From positions 88,327 to 152,326 of the forward strand of contig CAYVBQ010000005.1 in NCBI GenBank assembly GCA_964449775.1: a stretch of DNA of 64,000 bases, written 5' to 3'. The notes under the pieces are model-generated. The model did not search any database. It was not told where the DNA came from and saw only the letters and a list, made by a program, of their open reading frames with translations. This document shows positions 8,304 through 16,992 of the stretch, one piece after another (position 1 is the first letter of the stretch; the number at the start of each line of letters is the position of its first letter). The DNA is from Fen-1258 sp964449775 (GTDB lineage: Bacteria; Bacteroidota; Ignavibacteria; Ignavibacteriales; Melioribacteraceae). A program made the position numbers and the translations under genes.

Positions 8304-9323
8304 ATGAACATAATAAAAATGAGAGGAATTGCCGATAATCTCTTTGAACAGAGCAGGTATGAAGATGCCTACTGTCTGTATGATGAAATTTATTCCCGGG
8401 TGTGGAACGCAATTGGAGTCGTTCAAAACGGCTTAAATGATTTTTCTTGTAATTATCTGGGAAATAGTTTCCAATCAAGCCATAAGCTTCGAACTACTTT
8501 TACTATTCAGATTGCCGAAACTGTTTTCAAGAAATGGTTCGGTCTGGATGTTGACCAGACCTTGAACGAGCTTACTTTTACCACATTCGGACATGTTCAG
8601 TGCATTTGCTACTCTCCATTTCTGAATAAGACCATTTCTGCTGATGTTGTTTATAACGAGTTCTTAATTTTGCAGACACTTGTAAATGAAGCGGATAAAG
8701 ATGATTGGATCAATCAATTATGTAAAATTGCTACGCCGGTAACAGAGGATCAACGGTTGAAAAGAATCCGCCCGAATCTGACTGATTTTAAACTGAAAAA
8801 AGTGCTTACTGAAAATGCAGAAAAGCTTAAGATTACCGACTGGAAAGAAGTAAACGTTTGTATTTTAGATTACCTTTTCAATATGGGGGATAATTCGTCC
8901 GAACTTTATACGTCAATTCAAAAAATAGTCGGAACGTACTTCCGTCAAAAAACTCACCGGAAGAAAAAAACAGATAAGAAAGAAGATAAATATCAACAAG
9001 AGAATTTTAGATCTCAGAGTTACGAACGGTATGAAAAGTATGAGCGGTATGAAAAATACGAAAGCAGATCATATTTTAAACAAGAAGGTTTTGACGCGAC
9101 CCGCGCGACTGATTTTGAAAAGGCAAAATATTACGGACAAATTTTGGGCTTAAGCGGAAAGATCACAAAGTCATATATTCGCAAAAAGTATCTGGAGTTA
9201 ATTGCTCAATATCATCCCGATAAAGTTTTTGAGCTTGGCGAAGAATTGAAAGTTCTTGCTGAGATAAAAACAAAACAGATTAATGCAGCTTACGACTATA
9301 TGAAGAAGAAATACAACATCTGA
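8304..9323 (+). CDS. J-domain (DnaJ-like) protein with unrecognised N-terminal region
   Basis: A 339-residue soluble protein whose last ~70 residues form a J domain: helix II YIRKKYLELIAQY, then HPD at 304-306, and a closing helix EIKTKQINAAYDYM. It should therefore stimulate an Hsp70 (DnaK) partner. The first ~210 residues match no family I recognise and are mostly helical in composition. A basic linker (~215-235) is followed by short YERYEKYE repeats. There is no zinc finger or Gly/Phe region, so it is a class C co-chaperone. GGAG precedes the ATG by four bases. Confidence 0.8.
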   Translation: MNIIKMRGIADNLFEQSRYEDAYCLYDEIYSRVWNAIGVVQNGLNDFSCNYLGNSFQSSHKLRTTFTIQIAETVFKKWFGLDVDQTLNELTFTTFGHVQCICYSPFLNKTISADVVYNEFLILQTLVNEADKDDWINQLCKIATPVTEDQRLKRIRPNLTDFKLKKVLTENAEKLKITDWKEVNVCILDYLFNMGDNSSELYTSIQKIVGTYFRQKTHRKKKTDKKEDKYQQENFRSQSYERYEKYERYEKYESRSYFKQEGFDATRATDFEKAKYYGQILGLSGKITKSYIRKKYLELIAQYHPDKVFELGEELKVLAEIKTKQINAAYDYMKKKYNI

Positions 9324-9361
9324 TAATTTCAAACTACAACGGTCGGTTCCCAAAATTAAGA

Positions 9362-10801
9362 TTAATTACAAGCATCACAATTTCCGCAAGGAGGTTCACC
9401 GGGAAAACCGAAATAATCGGAAATAAAAACTCTTCTGCATGTAATTGATTTGAAGTAGTTCACAACCGAAAGAAGCTTTTTGTTATCGTTCATTAATTTT
9501 TCTTTAAGATATGAATCGTCATGTAACTCATGCGGAAGTTCATCAACAATTTGAAGATTTTTATTCTCGACCGATCCTTCTGTAACGCCGTAACGATCCA
9601 ACATGGCAAGAACGGTTTCAACCCGGAAATCACTTCTATCCTTAAAACTCATCTGCTCTCTCAGATAATCAGCGCCCATAGAGTTTACTGAATCCAAATA
9701 TGATTTCAGTAAATCATACATTCTTGAATAGTAATTCGCATCGGGATTAGCCCACTTGATAAATTCCATCTGTGTATAAAGATCTTGCTGATTATAAAGA
9801 AGCATACAGAGAGAATCTTTCCCATCTCTGCCTGCTCTTCCAATCTCTTGATAGTATGATTCGATTGAAGAAGGAACCTCCGCGTGGATGACGAAACGAA
9901 TGTCGGGCTTATCTATTCCCATTCCAAATGCATTTGTTGCAAGAATTAATTTTTGCTTGCCCGTAAGGAAATCCCTTTGCGTACGTTTTCTATGCGGCGG
10001 TTCCAACTTTCCGTGGTAAACACTGTGCTTGTAACCTTTATCGCTAAGTATCTGAGAATAGTATTCCAACTTTTTGATAAGAGCGAAGTAGATAATTCCT
10101 GACCCTTGGTATTTATCCAGCACTTTATAGATAGCACTCAAAGTTTCTTTCTCATCATAAACGTCAGTTGTTTCCAGCCGGAGATTTGGTCTTTCAATTC
10201 CTTCATGAAAAATTTTGATTTCGCTTTTTTTAAGGCCGAGTTTTGAGATAATATCTTTCTGCACTTCCGGTGTAGCGGTTGCTGTCAGCGCAATTGTAAG
10301 AGGATTATTCAACATTTCTCTGAATTCGGCGATACGCGAATAGTCCGGACGGAAATCATGTCCCCATTCCGAAATACAATGCGCTTCATCAACGGCTAAC
10401 AAAGAAACATTAGCTGTCTTTATAGAATCTACAAATTCTTTCTTGCGAAATCTTTCGGGGGTTACATATAAGAGTTTTACTTTGCCATCAACGAACTTTT
10501 TTAATCTATCTTTTCGTTGTTCCGGAGTAACCGTGGAATTGATGAACTCCGCCGGAATATTTTTCTTTTTAAGTGTGTCAACCTGATCTTGCATCAGTGC
10601 GATGAGCGGACTAATTACAATCGTGCCGCCATCGAGCATGAGGGCAGGTAGTTGATAACAAATTGATTTACCGCCGCCTGTCGGCATTAGTACAAGACAA
10701 TGTTTCCTTTCGGTCAGCAGTCTGGTTATAATCTTCTCCTGCTCACCCCTAAAGGAAGTATGATTAAAATATTTTATCAGTTCATTTTCGAGATGATGCA
10801 T
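9362..10801 (-). CDS. ATP-dependent DNA helicase, short RecQ type
   Basis: A 479-residue superfamily 2 helicase with 3'-5' DNA unwinding expected, for recombination and replication repair. Helicase motifs are complete: Walker A MPTGGGKSICYQLP, DEAH as VDEAHCISEWGHDFRP (which includes the RecQ aromatic-rich loop), TATA, and the motif VI segment YYQEIGRAGRDG. The RecQ zinc-binding cysteines close the protein (CRRVFISDYFG...CGNCDAC), and it stops there. The winged-helix and HRDC domains of full-length RecQ are absent. This short form is common in Bacteroidota. The gene is monocistronic. Confidence 0.92.
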   Translation of the reverse strand: MHHLENELIKYFNHTSFRGEQEKIITRLLTERKHCLVLMPTGGGKSICYQLPALMLDGGTIVISPLIALMQDQVDTLKKKNIPAEFINSTVTPEQRKDRLKKFVDGKVKLLYVTPERFRKKEFVDSIKTANVSLLAVDEAHCISEWGHDFRPDYSRIAEFREMLNNPLTIALTATATPEVQKDIISKLGLKKSEIKIFHEGIERPNLRLETTDVYDEKETLSAIYKVLDKYQGSGIIYFALIKKLEYYSQILSDKGYKHSVYHGKLEPPHRKRTQRDFLTGKQKLILATNAFGMGIDKPDIRFVIHAEVPSSIESYYQEIGRAGRDGKDSLCMLLYNQQDLYTQMEFIKWANPDANYYSRMYDLLKSYLDSVNSMGADYLREQMSFKDRSDFRVETVLAMLDRYGVTEGSVENKNLQIVDELPHELHDDSYLKEKLMNDNKKLLSVVNYFKSITCRRVFISDYFGFPGEPPCGNCDACN

Positions 10802-10822
10802 AATTTCTCTTACCGGTTACAA

Positions 10823-10927
10823 TTAAGGCGGGTTCTAAAAACTATCTTTTGTAAAAATTTAACGCAGAGAACGCAAAGAATACGCAAAGTCCGCAGAGAA
10901 TATTGAAGTTTTTAGAACCACCCTTAA
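10823..10927. mobile_element. MITE-like element C (TTAA-bounded)
   Basis: A 105-base element with terminal inverted repeats agreeing at 19 of 21 positions (left begins TTAAGGCGGGTTCTAAAAA, 10823-10843; right is the complement, 10907-10927). The interior carries CGCAGAG/CGCAAAG words like those at 2284. Because TTAA is its own complement, the outer four bases could be part of the repeat or a TTAA target duplication. It sits in the divergent-side spacer between recQ and the flavoprotein gene and has no coding capacity. Confidence 0.65.
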
Positions 10928-10958
10928 GATAATTAATTAATGAGGAAGTATGAATCAA

Positions 10959-12134
10959 TTAAACAAATTGCCCCGCGCAGAATCCCGATGACCATGCCCA
11001 CTGAAAATTATAACCGCCCAGCCAGCCGGTAACATCAACAACTTCTCCAATAAAATAAAGTCCCTTTACTTTTTTACTTTCAAATGTTTTTGAAGACAAT
11101 TCATCAGTATCAATTCCCCCGGTTGTAACTTCCGCTTTTTGAAATCCTTCCGTACCTGAAGGGATGATGCGCCATTGATGAAAAGTTTTTGCGATATCTG
11201 AAATCTCTTTCTCGTTGTATTGATTTACCGGTTTATCATCATGAAATAAACTCATAAACCTATAAGCAAGACGTTTGGTTAGCAACGTGGCGATCAAATT
11301 TTTCAATTCGACTTTGGGTTTTTCTCTCTTCCAATGTTTGATCATTTCATTTAGATCTATCAGCGGAAGAAAATTTATTAAAATCTCGTCACCTTCATTC
11401 CAGTAGTTAGATATCTGTAAAATAGCGGGTCCACTTAATCCTTTATGAGTGAAGAGAATTGAACCAGTGAAGGATTGTCCTTTACAAGTAACCATTGCAT
11501 CAGCGGCAACTCCGGCAAGATCGCCAATTATTTTGAGTGTTTTGTCGCTAAGTAAAAGGGGAACTAGTCCAGGTTTACAAGGAATAATATTTATTCCAAA
11601 TTGTGCAGCAACGTCATATCCAAAACTAGTTGCTCCAATTTTGGGAATTGATAATCCACCAGCAGCTATAACAAGTGATTCTGATTCATAATCTCCGAGA
11701 CTAGTCTTAACAATAAACACTTTTTGCTTCTCAATACTTTGAACATGACAATCGGTTTGAATAATTACTCCTCCAATCTCACATTCTTTTAGGAGAAGGT
11801 TTACTATCTCTATCGATTTATTATCACAGAAAAGTTGTCCCAATTCTTTTTCATGATATGGAATATTGTGTTTCTGAACCATGTCAATAAAATCGTATTG
11901 TGTAAATCTGCTTAACGCGGATTTGCAGAAGTGCGGATTGTTTGAAAGAAAGTTATTGGGTTCAATTATCAAGTTGGTAAAATTGCAGCGCCCGCCGCCT
12001 GAAATTAATATTTTCTTTCCAACCTGATCGGCTTGATCTATCAAAAGAACTTTACGATCTCTCTTACCGGCAATGAAGGCGCACATCAATCCCGAAGCAC
12101 CGCCGCCAATCACAATAACATCAAAACGATTCAC
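10959..12134 (-). CDS. NAD(P)/FAD-dependent oxidoreductase, HI0933/YhiN family
   Basis: A 391-residue flavoprotein of the HI0933 (BaiN/YhiN-like) family. The N-terminal dinucleotide fold is VIGGGASGLMCAFIA, followed by the family hallmark KKILISGGGRCNFTN. The C-terminal FAD-contact segment reads GLYFIGEVVDVTGWLGGYNFQWAWSSG in pieces. The substrate is not established for the family in general. I chose the GTG at 12134 because GGAG lies four bases upstream and it begins directly with the Rossmann strand; a TTG at 12155 is weaker. No operon partner is evident. Confidence 0.88.
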   Translation of the reverse strand: MNRFDVIVIGGGASGLMCAFIAGKRDRKVLLIDQADQVGKKILISGGGRCNFTNLIIEPNNFLSNNPHFCKSALSRFTQYDFIDMVQKHNIPYHEKELGQLFCDNKSIEIVNLLLKECEIGGVIIQTDCHVQSIEKQKVFIVKTSLGDYESESLVIAAGGLSIPKIGATSFGYDVAAQFGINIIPCKPGLVPLLLSDKTLKIIGDLAGVAADAMVTCKGQSFTGSILFTHKGLSGPAILQISNYWNEGDEILINFLPLIDLNEMIKHWKREKPKVELKNLIATLLTKRLAYRFMSLFHDDKPVNQYNEKEISDIAKTFHQWRIIPSGTEGFQKAEVTTGGIDTDELSSKTFESKKVKGLYFIGEVVDVTGWLGGYNFQWAWSSGFCAGQFV

Positions 12135-12261
12135 TTTTCTCCAAATCTTTGACAATAAAATAAGTCTTTGATTCTAAATAAGCCTGAGAAATCAATCCCG
12201 GTTATTGGGTGGGATGTGTGATGTAATGTATTAAAGGTTAGTCAAATGCGTCATTAAAAAG

Positions 12262-12269
12262 TATATTTG
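12262..12269 (+). promoter_or_regulatory. Candidate TAnnTTTG-type promoter for the rlmI-like gene
   Basis: TATATTTG stands 21 bases upstream of the start codon, matching the Bacteroidota -7 element TAnnTTTG. No clear TTG -33 element is seen at the expected distance, so this rests on the -7 match and position. Confidence 0.35.
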
Positions 12270-12290
12270 CAATAACAAATGAGTAATTAA

Positions 12291-13481
12291 GTGACAAAAG
12301 TAACTTTAAGAAAGAATGAAGAACGAAGAGTAAAAAATGGTCATCTCTGGATTTTCAGTAACGAAATTGTCAAGGTAGAAGAGGAGGTTTCCAACGGCGA
12401 TGTTGTTCAAGTATTTGATTCACGAAACAATTTTATCGGATGTGGCTTCTATAACTCTAACTCGCTTATTGCTGTACGAATAATTTCGCACAAAGAAGAA
12501 GTTGATCTCCCGAATCTTTTTAAAGAACGTTTGCACGCTGCATATAATTTTAGAAAATCTGTCTATCCTGATCGAAATTCATTCCGGATGGTATTTAGCG
12601 AAAGTGATTTTCTGCCCGGTCTAATAATTGATAAATACAACGACACTTTCGTTCTTCAAGTCTATTCAGCGGGAATTGAAAAGAATATTGAATCCATTAT
12701 AAAAATTTTAACTGAGGATTTTTCCGCGAAGAACATTTTCTCAAAAGGGGAAGAATACTTCCGCACGTTGGAAGGTTTAGCAATTGAGAACAAAGTTTAT
12801 TTTGGTGAAATGCATTCCGACGCGCTCGGCGAAGAAATTATTGATGACGGCAGCGTGAAATACAAAATCCACTTTGCAACGGGACACAAAACCGGTTTCT
12901 ATTTTGACCAGTGTGATAATCGCGAGTTCTTCGGGAAATTATGTAAAGATAAATCCGTTCTAGATTGTTTCTGCAACTCCGGTGGTTTCGGTTTACATGC
13001 TGCACTGAACGGTGCAAAATCTATTGAGTTTGTTGATTCATCATCAGAAGAGATAAAAAATGCTCAAGGAAATTTTTCTCTTAACGGATTCAAGAACAAA
13101 GCAGAATTTATTCAATCGGATGTTTTCGATTATCTTGAAAAATGTAAGACTGAAAACAAAAAGTTTGATATCATCAATTTGGATCCGCCGGCATTTGCTA
13201 AGAGTAAAAAGACAATAGCAACTGCAATAAAGGGATATGAGAAGCTGAACCGTCTGGCTATGGAACAGTTGAAAGATGGCGGATTGCTTTTTACTTCTTC
13301 ATGTTCTCATCATCTTAAAGAAGAAATGTTTTTGGATGCAGTCAATACGGCTGCTCTTAAAGCCGGAAAGAAAATACAACTCTTCTATTTTAATAACGCT
13401 TCTCTAGATCATCCGTCTTTGCCGGCAATGGAGGAAACGGTTTATCTGAAATTTGCCGCACTCAAAGTGACTGATCAATAA
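12291..13481 (+). CDS. Class I SAM-dependent rRNA (cytosine-C5) methyltransferase, RlmI/RlmK-like
   Basis: A 396-residue RNA methyltransferase of the RlmI family, expected to methylate a cytosine (or guanine) in 23S rRNA. An N-terminal PUA domain (~1-75, GHLWIFSNEI) is followed by an EEHAD-like middle domain and a Rossmann methyltransferase. Visible motifs are TGHKTGFYFDQ, VLDCFCNSGGFGLHAA (SAM binding, with Cys) and LDPPAFAKSKK (motif IV); a TSSCSHH segment carries the catalytic Cys. The start is GTG. The last ~20 codons are mirrored by a decayed second copy 3' of the next gene, which suggests an insertion event here. Confidence 0.9.
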   Translation: MTKVTLRKNEERRVKNGHLWIFSNEIVKVEEEVSNGDVVQVFDSRNNFIGCGFYNSNSLIAVRIISHKEEVDLPNLFKERLHAAYNFRKSVYPDRNSFRMVFSESDFLPGLIIDKYNDTFVLQVYSAGIEKNIESIIKILTEDFSAKNIFSKGEEYFRTLEGLAIENKVYFGEMHSDALGEEIIDDGSVKYKIHFATGHKTGFYFDQCDNREFFGKLCKDKSVLDCFCNSGGFGLHAALNGAKSIEFVDSSSEEIKNAQGNFSLNGFKNKAEFIQSDVFDYLEKCKTENKKFDIINLDPPAFAKSKKTIATAIKGYEKLNRLAMEQLKDGGLLFTSSCSHHLKEEMFLDAVNTAALKAGKKIQLFYFNNASLDHPSLPAMEETVYLKFAALKVTDQ

Positions 13482-13503
13482 ATCCTTTTAAGGAACTTCA
13501 TAA

Positions 13504-13824
13504 GTGGATTTCATCGCAGATAAAAATATAATCACAAAAATAAAAGCATACATCTCCTTAATTAAAAAACATTTTGATGTTGAAAAAGTATATCTGTTTG
13601 GATCATATGCTGATGGAGGAATGACTAGTGATAGCGATATTGATTTAGCAATTGTCTCATCTTCATTTGGTAAAAACCGATTTAATGATAATGTAACCTT
13701 AGGAAAACTCACCTGGGGAATTGACACACGAATAGAACCTATTGCATTTACTCCAAAAGAATTTGAAGAACAATTTTTTGCTCAAGAAATTAAATTGAAG
13801 GGAATAGAAATACCAGTTAACTAA
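13504..13824 (+). CDS. MNT-type minimal nucleotidyltransferase
   Basis: A 106-residue protein with the DNA-polymerase-beta-like nucleotidyltransferase signature: GS at 33-34, then D45 and D47 in SDSDIDLAI. The third carboxylate is probably in the RIEPIAF strand. Minimal nucleotidyltransferases of this size usually pair with a HEPN RNase toxin, which they neutralise by AMPylation, but no HEPN gene is adjacent. The GTG start has AAGGA ten bases upstream. It is wedged between the intact rlmI-like gene and a degraded copy of that gene's 3' end, which marks it as an inserted unit. Confidence 0.8.
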   Translation: MDFIADKNIITKIKAYISLIKKHFDVEKVYLFGSYADGGMTSDSDIDLAIVSSSFGKNRFNDNVTLGKLTWGIDTRIEPIAFTPKEFEEQFFAQEIKLKGIEIPVN

Positions 13825-13857
13825 TAAACCGTCATCTCTAATTACCAAAATGTTTCG

Positions 13858-13923
13858 CTTGATCATCATGCGATGTAGGAAACAGTTTATCTAAAGTTTG
13901 CCGGGTTACGAGTTAGTAAATAG
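13858..13923 (+). pseudogene. Decayed second copy of the rlmI-like 3' end
   Basis: Read in frame this gives LDHHAM-stop-ETVYLKFAGLRVSK-stop, closely matching the intact gene's C-terminus (LDHPSLPAMEETVYLKFAALKV). In a 34-base core, five positions differ from 13420-13460; most are third-codon changes and one creates an internal stop. It is a relict of a once-coding, diverged allele, now separated from its gene by the MNT unit. Confidence 0.75.
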
Positions 13924-14002
13924 AACACTGATGATGTCAATTGAGCGGATTAATCAGTGTGAATCCGCTGCATCTATTTAATCCGCGTTCTATAATTTTT
14001 CT

Positions 14003-14010
14003 TATATTTG
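14003..14010 (+). promoter_or_regulatory. Candidate TAnnTTTG-type promoter for the Bat operon
   Basis: TATATTTG lies about 110 bases upstream of the moxR start, the only such motif in this spacer. The preceding bases (AATCCGCGTTCTATAAT) also occur as a repeat-like word around 13947. A -33 TTG is not obvious. Confidence 0.35.
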
Positions 14011-14121
14011 TCCCCGCAGAAAAATCCAAATTATTAACAGATTTTAACAAGAAAGCAGAAACTTTAGCTTCTTCGGGTTTGTAGAAAATCATTCGATATA
14101 TTAAAACAGTGAGGGTTCAAA

Positions 14122-15105
14122 TTGGATATTACAGCACTCAACGAGAAAATCAGAAAAGAGAGTGAGTTCATTGATGTTCTCTTAAACGAGATCGGGAAGA
14201 CAATTGTCGGACAAAAAGCAATGCTTGAGCGTCTTGTTGTTGGATTGTTAGGCAACGGTCACGTTTTACTTGAAGGCGTTCCGGGATTAGCAAAAACTCT
14301 TGCAATAAAATCTCTCGCCACTTCGATGAAAGCAAAATTTCAGCGTATACAATTTACACCGGATCTTCTTCCGGCAGATTTGATCGGAACTTTGATCTAT
14401 AATCAGAAAGACGGAAACTTTGCTATCAAGAAGGGACCAATCTTTGCAAACTTTATTCTTGCGGATGAAATTAACCGCGCACCCGCTAAAGTTCAGAGCG
14501 CGTTGCTTGAAGCGATGCAAGAGCGGCAAGTAACTATAGGGGAAACCACTTATAAATTAGATGATCCGTTTCTTGTTCTCGCAACACAAAACCCGATTGA
14601 GCAGGAAGGAACTTATCCTTTGCCCGAAGCGCAAGTTGATCGTTTTATGTTGAAAATAAAGATCACTTATCCTTCACGCGAAGAAGAAAAAAAAATTATG
14701 AAGATGAATACAACTACTGATAACGCTTCAATTAACGCGGTGATTAATTCCGAAGACATTCTTAAAGCGCGCAAACTCGTTCAAGAAATTTATGTAGATG
14801 AAAAAATTGAAAAATATATTCTTGATATCGTTTTCGCTACACGCAGTCCAAAAGATTTTGGCTTGGATGAACTGACCGATCTGATCAGTTATGGTGGATC
14901 GCCGCGTGCATCAATAAATCTTGCTTTAGGTGCACGGGCAATGGCTTTTATACGTCGCAGAGGTTATGTAATACCGGAAGATGTCCGTTCAATCTGCGCC
15001 GATGTTCTTCGTCATAGAATTGCTGTTACTTACGAAGCCGAAGCGGAGGACATTACTTCTGAAATAATTATTTCAAAGATACTAAACAAAATTGAAGTAC
15101 CTTAA
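14122..15105 (+). CDS. moxR: MoxR-family AAA+ ATPase
   Basis: A 327-residue MoxR ATPase with Walker A GVPGLAKT, Walker B ILADEINRAP, and the family's TQNPIEQEGTYPLPEAQVDRF sensor segment (in two blocks). MoxR proteins act as chaperones that load metal or assemble complexes together with VWA-domain partners. Here it opens a co-directional run of DUF58 and batA-E genes, the classic aerotolerance arrangement. The start is a TTG with GAGGG upstream; no better ATG precedes the conserved region. All residues expected for ATP hydrolysis are present. Confidence 0.93.
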   Translation: MDITALNEKIRKESEFIDVLLNEIGKTIVGQKAMLERLVVGLLGNGHVLLEGVPGLAKTLAIKSLATSMKAKFQRIQFTPDLLPADLIGTLIYNQKDGNFAIKKGPIFANFILADEINRAPAKVQSALLEAMQERQVTIGETTYKLDDPFLVLATQNPIEQEGTYPLPEAQVDRFMLKIKITYPSREEEKKIMKMNTTTDNASINAVINSEDILKARKLVQEIYVDEKIEKYILDIVFATRSPKDFGLDELTDLISYGGSPRASINLALGARAMAFIRRRGYVIPEDVRSICADVLRHRIAVTYEAEAEDITSEIIISKILNKIEVP

Positions 15106-15172
15106 TAACATATAGCTATTAGCCCTTAGCATTTAGCTAAGAGCTAACCGCTAAAAGCTAATTGCTAAAGAT
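15106..15172. repeat. Degenerate TTAGC/GCTAA micro-repeat between moxR and the DUF58 gene
   Basis: The spacer consists almost wholly of the words TTAGC, TAGCTA and GCTAA in both orientations, ending only a few bases before the next ATG. It replaces the usual Shine-Dalgarno region. It may have arisen by slippage or by repeat invasion. Confidence 0.6.
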
Positions 15173-16048
15173 ATGCTTACAAAAGAATTATTAAAACAAG
15201 TCAAGCAAATCGAGATTCGCACACGGGGAATTGTGAACGATGTCTTCTCCGGAGAATACCATTCCGTATTCAAAGGAAGAGGTATGGAATTTTCGGAAGT
15301 GCGGGAGTATAATTTCGGCGATGACATTCGAAACATTGATTGGAATGTTACCGCACGTTTTGGGCATCCTTATATTAAAATTTTTGAAGAGGAACGTGAA
15401 CTAACAGTAATGCTTCTTGTTGATATGAGCGGCTCGCTTGTTTTTGGCTCGGTTGAAAAAACGAAACAACAAATAGCGGCTGAGTTAAGTGCGATCCTCG
15501 CATTTTCAGCATTGAAGAACAATGATAAAGTCGGACTGATTTTATTCACAGACAGAATTGAAAAGTTTGTTCCGCCGAGAAAAGGGAAGAGCCACTCACT
15601 CAGAATAATTAGAGAAGTACTTTCATTCGAACCGCAAGGAAAAGCTACAAATCTTCGTCAGGCATTAGAATATTTTAATCACACTATAAAAAAGAGAGCA
15701 ATTGTGTTTTTGATTTCAGATTACATTGACGGAGGTTACGATAAAATTTTACGCATCGTTGGAAAGAAACATGATTTAATTGGAGTTATCTTACGCGATC
15801 CGAGAGAAAAATCTTTGCTCGATGCCGGATTAATAAAATTTCTTGATGCTGAAACGGGAGAGATCCGATTTCTAGATACCAGCGATAAAGTTGTTCGCAA
15901 ATCGATTGTTGATGAAAATAAACGATGGATAGAATACCGCAGACAGCTATTTCTTTCGAGCAGGTTAGATTCTATAGACATCGAAACATCCGGCTCCTAT
16001 ATCAAACCTCTTGTTGATTTCTTTAAGCTGAGGGAAAAGAGATGGTAA
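15173..16048 (+). CDS. DUF58 domain protein of the Bat operon
   Basis: A 291-residue soluble protein of the DUF58 family, whose C-terminal part is a VWA-like fold. The hallmark segments are present: GEYHSVFKGRGMEFSEVREY, split by the conserved GDDIRNIDWNVTAR core, then LLVDMSGSL, which resembles a MIDAS strand. DUF58 genes sit between moxR and VWA genes in aerotolerance operons and probably form part of the same ATPase-VWA machine. Its 3' end overlaps the next gene by seven bases, indicating translational coupling. Confidence 0.92.
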   Translation: MLTKELLKQVKQIEIRTRGIVNDVFSGEYHSVFKGRGMEFSEVREYNFGDDIRNIDWNVTARFGHPYIKIFEEERELTVMLLVDMSGSLVFGSVEKTKQQIAAELSAILAFSALKNNDKVGLILFTDRIEKFVPPRKGKSHSLRIIREVLSFEPQGKATNLRQALEYFNHTIKKRAIVFLISDYIDGGYDKILRIVGKKHDLIGVILRDPREKSLLDAGLIKFLDAETGEIRFLDTSDKVVRKSIVDENKRWIEYRRQLFLSSRLDSIDIETSGSYIKPLVDFFKLREKRW

Positions 16049-16992
16049 AGTTTTTACGGGTAACTTCTATTTGGATTCTAATTTCTCTCACTTTCGTAAA
16101 TGCTCAAAATATAACTGTTAGCGCCACCACCGATACCAGCATTTATAAAATTGGCGATTATATAAAATATCAGATAGAAATTACTCACGTGAAAGGTGTC
16201 ATAACCTATCTTCCATCAGTGAAAGACAGTATAAAAACCCTCGAGTATATCCAAACATTGCCTCCAGAGAAAAAGGAAGTAGATAATAAAGTTATTGAAC
16301 GATACAATTTCATTTTTTCGAAATATGATTCATCTCAGGTAACCATTTCTTCAATTACAATTGAATATGTTGATCTTGGTGGCTCAACACGAAGGTCTAT
16401 CAAAACAAATCCTATTACAATCACAGTCCGCACAATTCCTGTTAATGTTCAGGAAGATATAAGAGATGTGAAGGAACCAATGAAACTTCCGCTGAATTGG
16501 CTGCTGATTGGATTAATTGTTCTTGGAATTTTTGCCCTACTGGTTGCTTCATATTTTATATTCCAATATTACAAAAAGAAAAATGCGTTGAAAGAGAATA
16601 TTATACTGGAGGTTAAAATTCCTCCGCACGAAACTGCGCTTGCAAAACTTTTAGAACTTGAGCAGAAAAAACTTTGGCAGAATGGATTTGTAAAACAGTA
16701 TCACAGCGAAGTAACAGAAATAGTAAGACAATATTTTGAAGACCGCTTCAACTTTCGAGCTCTTGAAATGACATCTGCAGAAATCTTAGCTGTTCTCAGT
16801 TACATGGAGGAAGGGAAAAAGATAGTCGGGATATCAGATAATTTCTTTAGCAACGCAGACCTTGTAAAGTTTGCAAAGTTTGAACCGATGCCGAAAGTGA
16901 ATGAAGAGATGATGAGGCAGGCATATGAAATTGTTAATCAAACTATTCCCATCCCCGAACCTCAGATTGTAAGCGAGGAGAAAAATGTTTAG
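16042..16992 (+). CDS. BatD N-terminal-like/DUF4381-type membrane protein
   Basis: A 316-residue protein with a signal peptide (~1-22, cleaved after VNAQ), an extracytoplasmic beta domain (~23-140) resembling the immunoglobulin-like N-terminus of BatD, one membrane helix (~153-175) and a cytoplasmic helical region (~195-300). The cytoplasmic part (QKKLWQNGFVKQYHSEVTE in pieces) matches proteins that sit just before batA in Bacteroidota. The biochemical function is unknown; topology suggests it links a periplasmic sensor domain to the cytoplasmic MoxR/DUF58 pair. It overlaps both neighbours by a few bases. Confidence 0.8.
   Translation: MVKFLRVTSIWILISLTFVNAQNITVSATTDTSIYKIGDYIKYQIEITHVKGVITYLPSVKDSIKTLEYIQTLPPEKKEVDNKVIERYNFIFSKYDSSQVTISSITIEYVDLGGSTRRSIKTNPITITVRTIPVNVQEDIRDVKEPMKLPLNWLLIGLIVLGIFALLVASYFIFQYYKKKNALKENIILEVKIPPHETALAKLLELEQKKLWQNGFVKQYHSEVTEIVRQYFEDRFNFRALEMTSAEILAVLSYMEEGKKIVGISDNFFSNADLVKFAKFEPMPKVNEEMMRQAYEIVNQTIPIPEPQIVSEEKNV

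Noticed and set aside
8089..8478. Minus-strand frame between the OB-fold lipoprotein and the J-domain gene
   Set aside because: It overlaps the J-domain gene antisense, with no ribosome site or family pattern.
15106..15172. CRISPR-like array of short repeats
   Set aside because: The words are 5-9 bases, degenerate and without spacers of uniform length. No cas genes are present in the window.
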